A stretch of 64,000 bases of DNA, from assembly GCF_900142785.1 (NCBI RefSeq), contig NZ_FRCD01000019.1, positions 1 to 64,000 of the forward strand, in the 5' to 3' direction. The DNA comes from Chryseobacterium carnipullorum. Lineage in GTDB: Bacteria > Bacteroidota > Bacteroidia > Flavobacteriales > Weeksellaceae. The notes beneath the pieces were generated by a model. The model saw only the letters and a program-made list of their open reading frames with translations. It was not told where the DNA came from and searched no databases. Positions within the stretch are counted from its first letter, which is position 1. The number at the start of each line of letters is the position of its first letter. This document shows positions 7,891 to 15,947 of this stretch, one piece after another. The position numbers were made by a program, and so were the translations under genes.

Positions 7891-8496
7891 CTATTTCTTA
7901 ATTCCCATATTCTTTATTTCTGCATCTGTATGATGATCAAGAATCTTGGCATATCGATAAAATGTAGCCCGAGTCAATCCGAATGGTTTATAAATATCTT
8001 CAGGACGCATTGTCGGATCTTTATAAATAGAGCGCAAAATTAGCAGTTTGGATATTGTTTCCGCAGTGTAACCTTTTGGCCTTCCTCCCGTTCTACCTCT
8101 TGCTCTTGCAGACTGTAATCCAGCATTGGTTCTTTCTCTTATTAATTCTCTTTCATATTCAGCTAATGAAGCCATGAGATTCAAAAATAGTCGTCCGTTA
8201 ATCGTAGAAGTATCTACACCATCCACAAGACCTTTTATAATGATTCCTTTTTCATTTAAGCTTAAGACCATATCAATAATATGTTTTAAACTTCTTCCCA
8301 ATCTGTCCAATCTCCAAACATAAAGTTCGTCACCTTCTCTGAACTGTTCTATCATCTTATCAAGTTCGGGACGATTTTTTGTTGCACCAGAAATTTTCTC
8401 TTGATAGATTTTCTCACAACCTGCTTTTTCTAAAGCTTCAATTTGTAAATCCAAATTTTGGTCTTTGGTTGAAACCCGTGCATATCCAATTTTCAT
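7891..8496 (-). CDS. serine recombinase (resolvase/invertase family)
   Basis: 201 aa, the usual length. The N-terminal catalytic domain has YARVST with the nucleophile Ser9, then R-L-D-R-L-G-R-S and the long E helix MASLAEYERELIRERT. The C-terminal segment has GRPKGY followed by a helix-turn-helix (RPEDIYKPFGLTRATFYRY), as in Hin/Tn3-resolvase proteins. Such enzymes resolve plasmid or transposon multimers or invert DNA. The neighbouring primase and iterons suggest multimer resolution of a former plasmid. The C-terminal tail after the HTH is a little longer than usual. Confidence 0.9.
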   Translation of the reverse strand: MKIGYARVSTKDQNLDLQIEALEKAGCEKIYQEKISGATKNRPELDKMIEQFREGDELYVWRLDRLGRSLKHIIDMVLSLNEKGIIIKGLVDGVDTSTINGRLFLNLMASLAEYERELIRERTNAGLQSARARGRTGGRPKGYTAETISKLLILRSIYKDPTMRPEDIYKPFGLTRATFYRYAKILDHHTDAEIKNMGIKK

Positions 8497-8686
8497 AATT
8501 TGTTACATTAAACTCATCTCTTGTAAATTTATGAAACTTTGTTTAATGATACGAGATTTTGAGAAAGTTTATTAAAAAATTAGATTTTAAAATTCACATC
8601 TATAAAAATCTCAAAATACTACCTTTATATTCTATGAAGAAATTAAAAATTCTATTTGAGGCATGTTTGAACACCTACGTAATTTT

Positions 8687-9538
8687 TTATAATTTGATTT
8701 CTAAGTTACAGTACCATTCATTTGTATCTTTATAATCGGTGTATAATATGGAGCAATCTTCAACATTTTTATATTTTTTTTGTACCATTAGTTTGACTTT
8801 CTTACCATTATCGTCATTATCCAGAAAAAGAAAAATTTTATTGTAGTCAAATAATTCATTTTCAACTTTGAAAAACATTGCTGTCGAATTTAAAATGAGA
8901 TAGTCCGCAGTTTCATCGTTTAAAATGTTGATTGCTCTGTAGGTCAGATAATCAAAAAAGCCTTCGAACAAAATGATTTCCTTATCAGAATTACGATGAT
9001 CTTTGACCAATGTAATGTCTTTCTTTCCCAGACACAGTTTAGAATACTTACTTCGAATTTCGTAACCTCCTGAACTATTTTTAAAACCAATTCCAAAATA
9101 TTTCTTATTGTTCATCATATAATGTATCTCCGCTACGAGATGCTGTTGTTCATACACCTTCCGTGATTGCAAATACTGAATTAATGCAGGATGCTTGATG
9201 TCAATAATTTTTATAATCTCATACTGTTTTTTCACTACACTACCAATCTTCTCTTCAGAATTTAAAAGAGAGAAATCAAACCGAGAAAGATATCTTAGTG
9301 CTGCGGATACTGAGCATCTGTTGATGATTTGAACAATAGAAATTACATCATAGCTTTTTCCTGTTCCGAAATCAAAAGCAGTATTTTTCATGAAATTAAC
9401 TGCGAGGCTTGGAACTTTCTCCTCTCTATCAAGTGCAAAATAAAAAGCAGTTCTTTGATTTTCCTTGACTGGAAATAGGTTGAATGACTCTAACACTACT
9501 CTGATTCCTACTCTATTCTTAATGTCTTGACAATTCAT
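8687..9538 (-). CDS. Toprim-domain primase-like protein of a plasmid or mobilisable element
   Basis: 283 aa. The N-terminal ~100 residues follow the CHC2/DnaG zinc-domain fold (AFYFALDREEKVPSLAVN..., FDFGTGKSYDVISIV) but without obvious zinc-binding Cys, as in many mobile-element primases. The C-terminal half is a Toprim domain: I-I-L-F-E-G-F-F-D-Y-L with the catalytic Glu, and I-F-L-F-L-D-N-D-D-N-G-K with the Asp-x-Asp motif. It likely primes replication or transfer of the element. It lies between the serine recombinase and the iterons, on the same strand as the recombinase. Confidence 0.75.
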   Translation of the reverse strand: MNCQDIKNRVGIRVVLESFNLFPVKENQRTAFYFALDREEKVPSLAVNFMKNTAFDFGTGKSYDVISIVQIINRCSVSAALRYLSRFDFSLLNSEEKIGSVVKKQYEIIKIIDIKHPALIQYLQSRKVYEQQHLVAEIHYMMNNKKYFGIGFKNSSGGYEIRSKYSKLCLGKKDITLVKDHRNSDKEIILFEGFFDYLTYRAINILNDETADYLILNSTAMFFKVENELFDYNKIFLFLDNDDNGKKVKLMVQKKYKNVEDCSILYTDYKDTNEWYCNLEIKL

Positions 9539-9672
9539 TTTTTTTGTTTTTGAAGCAATTTCTAAAGGGTTATTTCCTTTTAATAAAAAAAATAACCTTT
9601 GTAATCTTTTAGTACACTTTTAATAATGACTGCAAACGACTGGTATTAGCTTATCAAACTTCTTTTTTGAGT

Positions 9673-9945
9673 GAGTGGAATTCCGAAAAGGAGATCAGTG
9701 CTATTCCGAAAAAGAGATCAGTACAATTCCGAAAAAGCACTTGCAATGCACGAGTACAAATCCGAAAACGTCCTTTAAAAATTGATAACTTATCCACAAT
9801 TATGTAGGAAGACTTTCCTCAATGAGTGCAATTCCGAAAATCCCTTATAGAAAACATAAATCCGACCATCCTTTTAACGTCAGCGAGTGCAATTCCGAAA
9901 GACACATGAGCGTAATTCCGAAATGCAGATGAGTGCAAATCCGAA
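9673..9945. repeat. iteron array, likely plasmid replication origin
   Basis: Eight direct repeats close to GAGTGCAATTCCGAAAA start at about 9673, 9697, 9720, 9752, 9824, 9885, 9908 and 9931, and a decayed unit lies near 9852 (ACATAAATCCGA). The first three and last three are spaced 22-24 bases apart, about two helical turns, as in iteron origins bound by Rep proteins. A perfect DnaA box lies inside the array. No Rep gene is intact here; the adjacent truncated frame may have been part of it. Confidence 0.75.
9790..9798 (+). promoter_or_regulatory. DnaA box
   Basis: TTATCCACA, the exact consensus DnaA box, in the middle of the iteron array. Together they make a convincing theta-type origin. 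Confidence 0.6.
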
Positions 9946-9946
9946 T

Positions 9947-10262
9947 TCAGATAATGTTTGGATAGCCATTAGGTAATAATTTGCCCACTTTGGTATCTCT
10001 GTACAGTATGATGATATATTCCTGAATCTTTTGTAAAAAGGCTATTCCTTTAAAGTCCGTTGACCTGGTTTTTTGCAGCCTATTCATTTTTTTAAATTCT
10101 GAAAAAGCCTGTTCAATCACTACTCTTGTCTGGGGTATGTTTTTATAATGATAAACAAAAAGTGCCATTTCATTTTCCTTAAGCATATATCTTTTTCTAA
10201 AGTATCTCAATCTCCTTGTCAATTTTGATTGTTCGGAAACATCTACAGCTAAATCAAATGTC
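9947..10262 (-). pseudogene. 3' fragment of an unrecognised plasmid gene, cut at the malonate-operon junction
   Basis: The frame that ends at 9947 contains an internal ATG at 10222 but stays open upstream to about 10262 (TFDLAVDVSEQSKL...), directly abutting the stop codon of the next gene. It reads as the C-terminal ~105 residues of a longer basic protein (RRLRYFRKRYML..., IEQAFSEFKKMNRLQ) that lost its 5' part when this segment joined the malonate block. The stop lies at the edge of the iterons. I do not recognise the family; a replication initiator or transposase is possible. Confidence 0.45.
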
Positions 10263-10263
10263 G

Positions 10264-11256
10264 TTACCGCTTTTGTCTGATAAAAAGATTGCGTAAGGAA
10301 AGGTAAGCGGTAATCGTGATTAGGAACACAAGCAATACCAGCATGGCTCCAGCAACATCCCTTACCATTGGATCTTTGCTAATGAAAGCATATTTCAGCG
10401 ATGCATTTGCCAATGCGCCGGTAGAGAAGCAAGCCCCCCACCAGGATATCATGAACTTCAGTCCTTTTTTGAAAACATTGAAGAATAGGACCACATAGAT
10501 GAAAAAGCCAAAATAAAAGAGTACGCTTCCAAAGGCATCTATCGAAGTAATCCGCGTCATATAGCAAATAAAACTGACTGTAAAAGGTGCGGACATCAGA
10601 AGCAGCGTCGGCACAAGAAAAGGGATTACAGGAGCACGGTGCACGAGGCGATAGCTGATTATAACAAAAAATGTAAAAACATAGGCAATCCCCAACGAAA
10701 ACATGATTGTGTCGATCTCATCTCCAAACCATCCGAATCCCATTGAAATTCCCGTAGTTGCAGCATTTAGGACAGTAAGCCCGGGTATCAGGGTCGGCGG
10801 GACGGCATCCAGAACGTTTAGGTCCCCCCTAAATAAACGAGAGGTTAGCACATACATATATACCAGCCCTCCCAGAGCACCCGCAAGCCAGGTGATCTGT
10901 GCCAGGAGTAGACAATAAGGTACAGCCAGACCAGCAAGCAAAACCGCCGAAATAAAAAAGGTTCCTAAAAAATTAGCCTGTACCGGATGTTTTAGCTCTG
11001 CCCTGACCTTATCGGGATATCGAACGAATTTGATTCCATAGCATACGATAAGAAGCAGGAAAACACACCAACCCAGAACAGCGACTATCGTTCCAAGCTC
11101 TTTAGGCAAGCCAAATATTACAGCAGACTGTTTGAAAGCGATTCCCAGTCCCGCAAGTGCGACCGTGGATCCAAACAAGCCCACCGGAAAATACTGTAAA
11201 GCATTTTCTTTCTTCTGGATATTTTTATCTAGGACTATATCGTTATTCAAATCCAT
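10264..11256 (-). CDS. TDT-family (SLAC1/TehA-type) membrane transporter
   Basis: Start at 11256 (MDLNNDIVLDK...), about 330 aa. A longer frame to 11352 would overlap the porin gene and lacks support. About ten hydrophobic segments run through the protein (GLFGSTVALAGLGIAF, LGWCVFLLLIVCYGIKF, FLGTFFISAVLLAGLAV, ...), typical of the tellurite-resistance/dicarboxylate transporter family. It is the last gene of the mdc operon, where other bacteria carry MdcF or MdcLM malonate carriers, so malonate (or a related acid) uptake is a reasonable inference. SLAC1-type anion channels also pass small anions. The specificity is not readable. Confidence 0.65.
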   Translation of the reverse strand: MDLNNDIVLDKNIQKKENALQYFPVGLFGSTVALAGLGIAFKQSAVIFGLPKELGTIVAVLGWCVFLLLIVCYGIKFVRYPDKVRAELKHPVQANFLGTFFISAVLLAGLAVPYCLLLAQITWLAGALGGLVYMYVLTSRLFRGDLNVLDAVPPTLIPGLTVLNAATTGISMGFGWFGDEIDTIMFSLGIAYVFTFFVIISYRLVHRAPVIPFLVPTLLLMSAPFTVSFICYMTRITSIDAFGSVLFYFGFFIYVVLFFNVFKKGLKFMISWWGACFSTGALANASLKYAFISKDPMVRDVAGAMLVLLVFLITITAYLSLRNLFIRQKR

Positions 11257-11269
11257 AAAAAAATAATTT

Positions 11270-12457
11270 TTAAAAACGTAATTGTAATTGTGTGATAAAG
11301 CGGGAGCTGTTGTACTGAACGGAGTTTTCAACGTTGTGTCCATAATGGTCAATCACCATTCCTACCTGCAGGCGGACAGCATACTTTTCCGCAAAGTCAA
11401 TGCCCAGCATAGGTACATATTGCTGACGGACATTACTTCCGCTCAGCACATAACTTGGATCAAGATATTCATACTTGAAAGATGCTTCAACAGCTTTTAC
11501 AAAACCGCCGTAAACTTTGTACTGCACACTAGGCAATAGATAAACTCCACGAACTTTATAATCCTTGATCCTCAGGTCAGCGTTACTCTGGTTAAAAAGC
11601 AGACTTTGGTTACTGCCATCTTTATATTCTGAGAGGATTGCCAGCAACAACCTCTCGTTGAGTTTTTTTTCATAGTTCAGATCCACTCCCCAGGCTTGTA
11701 CGCTATTACCCTTGCTCTTTCCAAAACCTCCGTTCAGTCCAAGTTCAAGTCCCGGGATCACCTCGGCGGTAACACGGGCTGGAACCTGCTTTCCATTGTC
11801 ACTGTCCGTAAAACCTTCTCTTCCATTACCGTTAAATACACCAATTGAGTAGGTTACCGGAATACTTGCCACTTTTGTCTTACCCAGTAGGCTTAATCCC
11901 AACTGATAGCTCATCCAGCCATTTTCCGCAAAAGCATTGTACTGGTTCGTGTAGTCGAAAGACTGCAAAAAATCAGTGGCAATATCATCTTCCCTTCCGA
12001 ACTCAGGCCTGAATAATCCAGCCCGCAAGGCCAGTGACTTATTGAAATGATAAGTGGCGTAGGCATATTCTAGAACCTTGTTCTGTGGATTTTGAGCAAA
12101 TTCCGCAAAGTTCGCCCTAAAATAAACATCCAGTTTATCGGTAATATTACCTGAAAGAACAAGCCTCACCTGAGGTAATGTAAAGGCATTTGTAGTGAAC
12201 TCATCCGTTTTATCCGTGCTGTGCTCTTTCCCGTTTACGTCAATGTTATTTTCAAGACTCGAAGTATAGCGCATTCTGATCGTACCCGATAGCTCCAGCT
12301 TCTTCAATACTTTTAAAAGTGGCCGCTGTAATGTATCGCTCACAGCTGGCTGCTTTGCGTCGGCAATGATAGTTATAAAACTTAGCGCAAAAACAAGAAC
12401 CATTGTACTCACTGAGGCCAAATATCCTCCGATAAACTTTTTTACCTGATATTTCAT
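11270..12457 (-). CDS. outer-membrane porin, OprO/OprP-like
   Basis: 395 aa with an N-terminal signal segment (LASVSTMVLVFALSFITIIADA). The rest shows repeated amphipathic beta strands and ends in the outer-membrane consensus ...TQLQLRF with C-terminal Phe. Strand phrases such as YAYATYHFNKSLALRAGLFRPEFG resemble the phosphate-selective porin family common in Bacteroidota. It lies 10 bases downstream of mdcG and 13 bases upstream of the TDT transporter, so it probably gives malonate a path across the outer membrane. The substrate is inferred from context. Confidence 0.7.
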   Translation of the reverse strand: MKYQVKKFIGGYLASVSTMVLVFALSFITIIADAKQPAVSDTLQRPLLKVLKKLELSGTIRMRYTSSLENNIDVNGKEHSTDKTDEFTTNAFTLPQVRLVLSGNITDKLDVYFRANFAEFAQNPQNKVLEYAYATYHFNKSLALRAGLFRPEFGREDDIATDFLQSFDYTNQYNAFAENGWMSYQLGLSLLGKTKVASIPVTYSIGVFNGNGREGFTDSDNGKQVPARVTAEVIPGLELGLNGGFGKSKGNSVQAWGVDLNYEKKLNERLLLAILSEYKDGSNQSLLFNQSNADLRIKDYKVRGVYLLPSVQYKVYGGFVKAVEASFKYEYLDPSYVLSGSNVRQQYVPMLGIDFAEKYAVRLQVGMVIDHYGHNVENSVQYNSSRFITQLQLRF

Positions 12458-12467
12458 TTCCTAAAGA

Positions 12468-13106
12468 TTATTTGAGATTGTTCCACAATGTTGTTCGATG
12501 TACAAGGAATGGTCCGGCATCCGACTTCAACAGTACATTGCGTGATGTCGCGTACTCCTTCATCGAAATACCTCCTCTAGGAGTTTCAAGTTGTATATCC
12601 AGCCTACAGGCGGATGTCTTTTCAAGCAGCGTCAATAAATCGCGTGCTGCCTCCACACTCATTTCTTCGCCGGCGTAGACAACTAGATCCAGATCGCTTG
12701 TATCTTTAATCGACTTTATGCCCGTAGCAAGTTCAAATCCCGTACTGCCGGTCGGCCCCCATCTCAGTCCAGTATCCTGAAAGATCGACGTAGCATTGAT
12801 CAACGAGGTGATTACTTTTGGAATGAATTCCGTTCGGCGGGTTTTCCAATTCAGAGTACTGACAAGCGATTCCGGAGTGATAATTTCTTTGATTGCCTCG
12901 TCTCTTATCCAACCGCCACAACGTTGCCCACGCTCAACACCTCGCAGTCCGATCGGAATCAGATTTTTATCACTGCGCAAGTCTCTTCTTATAACTCCAT
13001 AGATAGCCTCCTTATGGCCGAGAATTTCCCACTCTGGAAAAGATCTGGCCATAAGAAAGTCGTCCATAGTTTTAAAAGACACAATATCATGTGGTCTTAG
13101 TTCCAC
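12468..13106 (-). CDS. mdcG: malonate decarboxylase holo-ACP synthase
   Basis: 212 aa, the normal MdcG length. It transfers the 2'-(5''-triphosphoribosyl)-3'-dephospho-CoA prosthetic group onto a serine of the MdcC carrier protein. The nucleotidyltransferase-type signature G-P-T-G-S-T-G-F-E-L-A-T-G followed by T-S-D-L-D-L-V-V (about 116-143) matches the family. The gene overlaps the end of mdcDE by 10 bases, showing translational coupling. It requires the product of MdcB, present in the same operon. Confidence 0.85.
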   Translation of the reverse strand: MELRPHDIVSFKTMDDFLMARSFPEWEILGHKEAIYGVIRRDLRSDKNLIPIGLRGVERGQRCGGWIRDEAIKEIITPESLVSTLNWKTRRTEFIPKVITSLINATSIFQDTGLRWGPTGSTGFELATGIKSIKDTSDLDLVVYAGEEMSVEAARDLLTLLEKTSACRLDIQLETPRGGISMKEYATSRNVLLKSDAGPFLVHRTTLWNNLK

Positions 13107-14749
13107 TGCTCACTTATTTTAGATCTGACAAGGATTGAGCTTTTTCTTCCACTTTCCACAGCAGGCTGTGTAGTCAGCCTACGACCAAGTGTAAAATCAT
13201 TGGCTTCTATCGCTTTGATCAATTCTTCAGACACTTTTTGGAAATCCTCCGCAGTTGGCTGATCAGCGTCAGCCACGTCTACAAGCACATCCAACGCGCC
13301 CAAACTGTAATAATTGTGGATATCGTAAGCCATTGCGGGAACTTTTTTGGTTGCTTCCTCCAGCTCCGCGATTGTACGTTTGGTAATACGGGCTGCCGAT
13401 TGTTTAGACATCGCCTGTACGTTGATGGAGTCGTCATTTAAGGCGATCAATCTGCTCGATTGTAACCCGTGCGCCAGGAACGCCCCTGAAATTGCATTTC
13501 CGACAATTACACCTGTAACCGAGTGTCCTCGAAGTCTCGCTGTCGCATATCCGTCCACGCTTGCGGCACATGCGTAATGGATACCGAAAAGCTCCTCATT
13601 AAATCCGTAAGCCTGGCTCGGAACATCTATAATCGCCACAATATTTCTTTTTTCCTGTTTATCCGCGTCTTCCTGGATGGCCTCACGTACATATTTTGCC
13701 AGTACCCATCCTTCCTGTAATCCTACCTCGCCGTGTAAAGCTCTCGGAAAACTATTTTTGGCGTTTGGAACCACACTGATAAACCGGGTCTGTTTACCGT
13801 TAAACTCGCGATCAGCGACCAGAACCGTAGGATATTCACTTATCGATTCAGCATTATGAGTAAAGGCTGAAAACCATGTTCTTCCCCTGCTGATTGTCTT
13901 CGCGTCTTCAAATTCGGGCAGCTCGTAATCCTCATTGTTTAGCAGTTCTAAAATCTTATCTTTGGTAGCTTTACCGTTCATGTCCAGACGGTTTGCGACA
14001 GAAAGGAAACGATCTACCTGATGTGTGCGCGGAGCAGTATGTTCTCTATGTACGGCAGTATCGATCGCGGTGATGAAGGACATGATATCATCATCTACAA
14101 GTTGGTCAACAAGACCGATCTCATAACGGGCTTTTCCACCAATAGTGTTCCAGATCAATGCTCTGTCCCTGGAGTTAAATTCTGAAATTCCCGCCTCCTG
14201 TTCAATCACTTCAGGACCATTCAGTCCAAAACGTGCCGTTTCGGTCATAATCAAATCGGAACATAACGCCGCTGTGATGGACATTCCCCCGAAGCTTCCT
14301 ACATTACCGGGAATAAGACCGATGACAGGTACGTAATCGCGAAGGCCAACTATTGCTGACTGGATTTCTGAAATCATCAACAGTCCATAATTCGCTTCCT
14401 GAAGTCGTACGCCACCGGTATCGAAGATAATGATCGGAATGATCTTCTTTCCTGCCTTGTTGTCTTCTAACGCTTTTTCAAGCGATCCCGCAATTTTGGT
14501 TCCACATACCTCGCCGATTCCTCCACCTTGGAACAAACCTTCAATTGAAAGTACAACCGCAGGAGTTCCTTTAAAGGTTCCCTTTGCGATGATAACCCCA
14601 TCGTCACTTTCGGGTACGATTCCCTGTGGGGCCAAATGTGGCGATTCCACCTGGTCAAATGGTCCTAAAATCTCTCTGAAACTTCCATTATCCAAAAGAG
14701 CTATGGCACGCTCACGTCCCTTTAACTCTATAAAACTATTTTTTAACAT
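13097..14749 (-). CDS. mdcDE: malonate decarboxylase beta-gamma fusion (decarboxylase)
   Basis: 550 aa containing both halves of the malonyl-ACP decarboxylase that other bacteria encode as two genes. Residues 1-250 match MdcD (beta): EGLFQGGGIGEVCG, IIIFDTGGVRLQEAN, GNVGSFGGMS, all of the crotonase/carboxyltransferase fold. Residues about 290-550 match MdcE (gamma): RGRTWFSAF, DVPSQAYGFNEELFG, TGVIVGNAISGAFLAHG. The enzyme releases CO2 from malonyl-S-ACP to regenerate acetyl-S-ACP in the cytoplasm. The start lies 3 bases after the mdcC stop and the end overlaps mdcG. Confidence 0.88.
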   Translation of the reverse strand: MLKNSFIELKGRERAIALLDNGSFREILGPFDQVESPHLAPQGIVPESDDGVIIAKGTFKGTPAVVLSIEGLFQGGGIGEVCGTKIAGSLEKALEDNKAGKKIIPIIIFDTGGVRLQEANYGLLMISEIQSAIVGLRDYVPVIGLIPGNVGSFGGMSITAALCSDLIMTETARFGLNGPEVIEQEAGISEFNSRDRALIWNTIGGKARYEIGLVDQLVDDDIMSFITAIDTAVHREHTAPRTHQVDRFLSVANRLDMNGKATKDKILELLNNEDYELPEFEDAKTISRGRTWFSAFTHNAESISEYPTVLVADREFNGKQTRFISVVPNAKNSFPRALHGEVGLQEGWVLAKYVREAIQEDADKQEKRNIVAIIDVPSQAYGFNEELFGIHYACAASVDGYATARLRGHSVTGVIVGNAISGAFLAHGLQSSRLIALNDDSINVQAMSKQSAARITKRTIAELEEATKKVPAMAYDIHNYYSLGALDVLVDVADADQPTAEDFQKVSEELIKAIEANDFTLGRRLTTQPAVESGRKSSILVRSKISEQWN

Positions 14750-14751
14750 GA

Positions 14752-15054
14752 TTAATTGATTTTTTGGTTAGCTAATTCTAAAACCTGAGAAAGACGAAGA
14801 CTTACCACCCCCGGTGTAGCTCCGAAGTCATTCAGAATGATCTTCGCGCTGATATCGTTCAACGCTACAAAGCGATCAAAAACTCTCTTCCAGATCTCCT
14901 GAAATCCATCAGAAGCAGTTCTCACAACAAATTCCGTTTCATTGGATGCTGTCGGTTCCAGTAAAATTTCTAAATCTCCAGAGCCTACCACTCCTGTGTG
15001 GGCTCTCCCTGCGACAGATTTCGTCGCAGGATATTTGAATGAAAATGATTCCAT
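14752..15054 (-). CDS. mdcC: malonate decarboxylase acyl carrier protein (delta)
   Basis: 100 aa, the usual size. The prosthetic-group serine is Ser25 in VVGSGDLEILLEP, the conserved MdcC attachment region. The protein carries acetyl and then malonyl as thioesters on phosphoribosyl-dephospho-CoA. It sits between mdcB (1-base gap) and mdcDE (2-base gap). Confidence 0.88.
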   Translation of the reverse strand: MESFSFKYPATKSVAGRAHTGVVGSGDLEILLEPTASNETEFVVRTASDGFQEIWKRVFDRFVALNDISAKIILNDFGATPGVVSLRLSQVLELANQKIN

Positions 15055-15055
15055 A

Positions 15056-15922
15056 TTATTTTTTTAAACTATCCGTAATTTTTTCTAAATAAATAACCGC
15101 TGCCAATAAGTCAGCGCTTCCACCGGGGGAAACCCAGTTTTCTGTAATAAATCTGTCAAGCTCCTGAAATCTTGCCCTATTTTGGACTTTTCCCATTCCA
15201 CCATTCTCAACAATCTTATTTGACGTCGCCTTTATTTTATCCAGAACTTCCATATCACTTCGGTTAAGGATACAGGTATCATCGGTGATGGCCATCAGCG
15301 AAAGTAGAACGTTCAGTCTTTGAATCTGCTGAGGCTCATGACTAAAATTAGCCAGGGCCGGTAAGGCAACGTTTTGAAGTGAGGGAAACTTCATCGCTGC
15401 TTCTTCTCTCGCGCTTCTAACTGAATACCTTTTACGCACCAGCGAACCATTTGTGATACTTTTTGGAACATACCAATCCTGAAACACGGCAATCTGACCG
15501 GCGACATTCAGGATAGATTCCGTTGTGATTTCTTCGGGGTATTTCACAGAAAGTAGCATCGCTGCCGCTCCGGTGATCAGTCCTAAAGTCCATATAGCGC
15601 CCTTGTGCGTATTTACATTTCCGGTTGCGGCCAGCATTTTCCTTTCACCATCCCTGCCGATCATGGCCAGGATTTCCCTCACCTGCTGTGAAGGTCTTTG
15701 AGTGCGGACAGCCTGAGCCATCTCTTTAAATGTGCTACGGAGGGTATTGGCCGACAATTCCATTAAAGAAAGATTCAGATCAAAATGACATCCGTTATTA
15801 TCATAGTCCACGAGTCCAGGTTTTGGAGTAAGCCTTACTTCCTCAAGTAACGCCTGAACGGCGAAATCAGCCAGCACATCTGCATCTATAGAATGATCGA
15901 TAGGTTTTTTTTCAGTTACCAT
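15056..15922 (-). CDS. mdcB: triphosphoribosyl-dephospho-CoA synthase
   Basis: 288 aa of the CitG/MdcB family. It condenses ATP with dephospho-CoA to make the prosthetic-group precursor later attached by MdcG. Family motifs are LTPKPGLVD near the N-terminus with D-L-N-L-S-L-M following, NTHKGAIWTLGLI in the middle, and SPGGSADLLAAVIYL at the C-terminus. Position in the operon (after mdcA, before mdcC) matches known mdc clusters. Confidence 0.9.
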   Translation of the reverse strand: MVTEKKPIDHSIDADVLADFAVQALLEEVRLTPKPGLVDYDNNGCHFDLNLSLMELSANTLRSTFKEMAQAVRTQRPSQQVREILAMIGRDGERKMLAATGNVNTHKGAIWTLGLITGAAAMLLSVKYPEEITTESILNVAGQIAVFQDWYVPKSITNGSLVRKRYSVRSAREEAAMKFPSLQNVALPALANFSHEPQQIQRLNVLLSLMAITDDTCILNRSDMEVLDKIKATSNKIVENGGMGKVQNRARFQELDRFITENWVSPGGSADLLAAVIYLEKITDSLKK

Positions 15923-15947
15923 GACATCTCTTATTAAATTAGATTGT

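Noticed and set aside
9673..9945. Repeats considered as a CRISPR array
   Set aside because: Units are about 17 bases, variable, with spacing of 22-72 bases and no cas genes; the DnaA box and primase fit an iteron origin better.
10264..11352. Longer start for the TDT transporter (11352)
   Set aside because: The added 32 residues overlap the end of the porin gene in another frame and do not look like membrane protein; the ATG at 11256 fits the operon spacing.
13238..14759. Several plus-strand frames across mdcDE
   Set aside because: Antisense shadows of a well-supported gene; none carries a recognisable domain.
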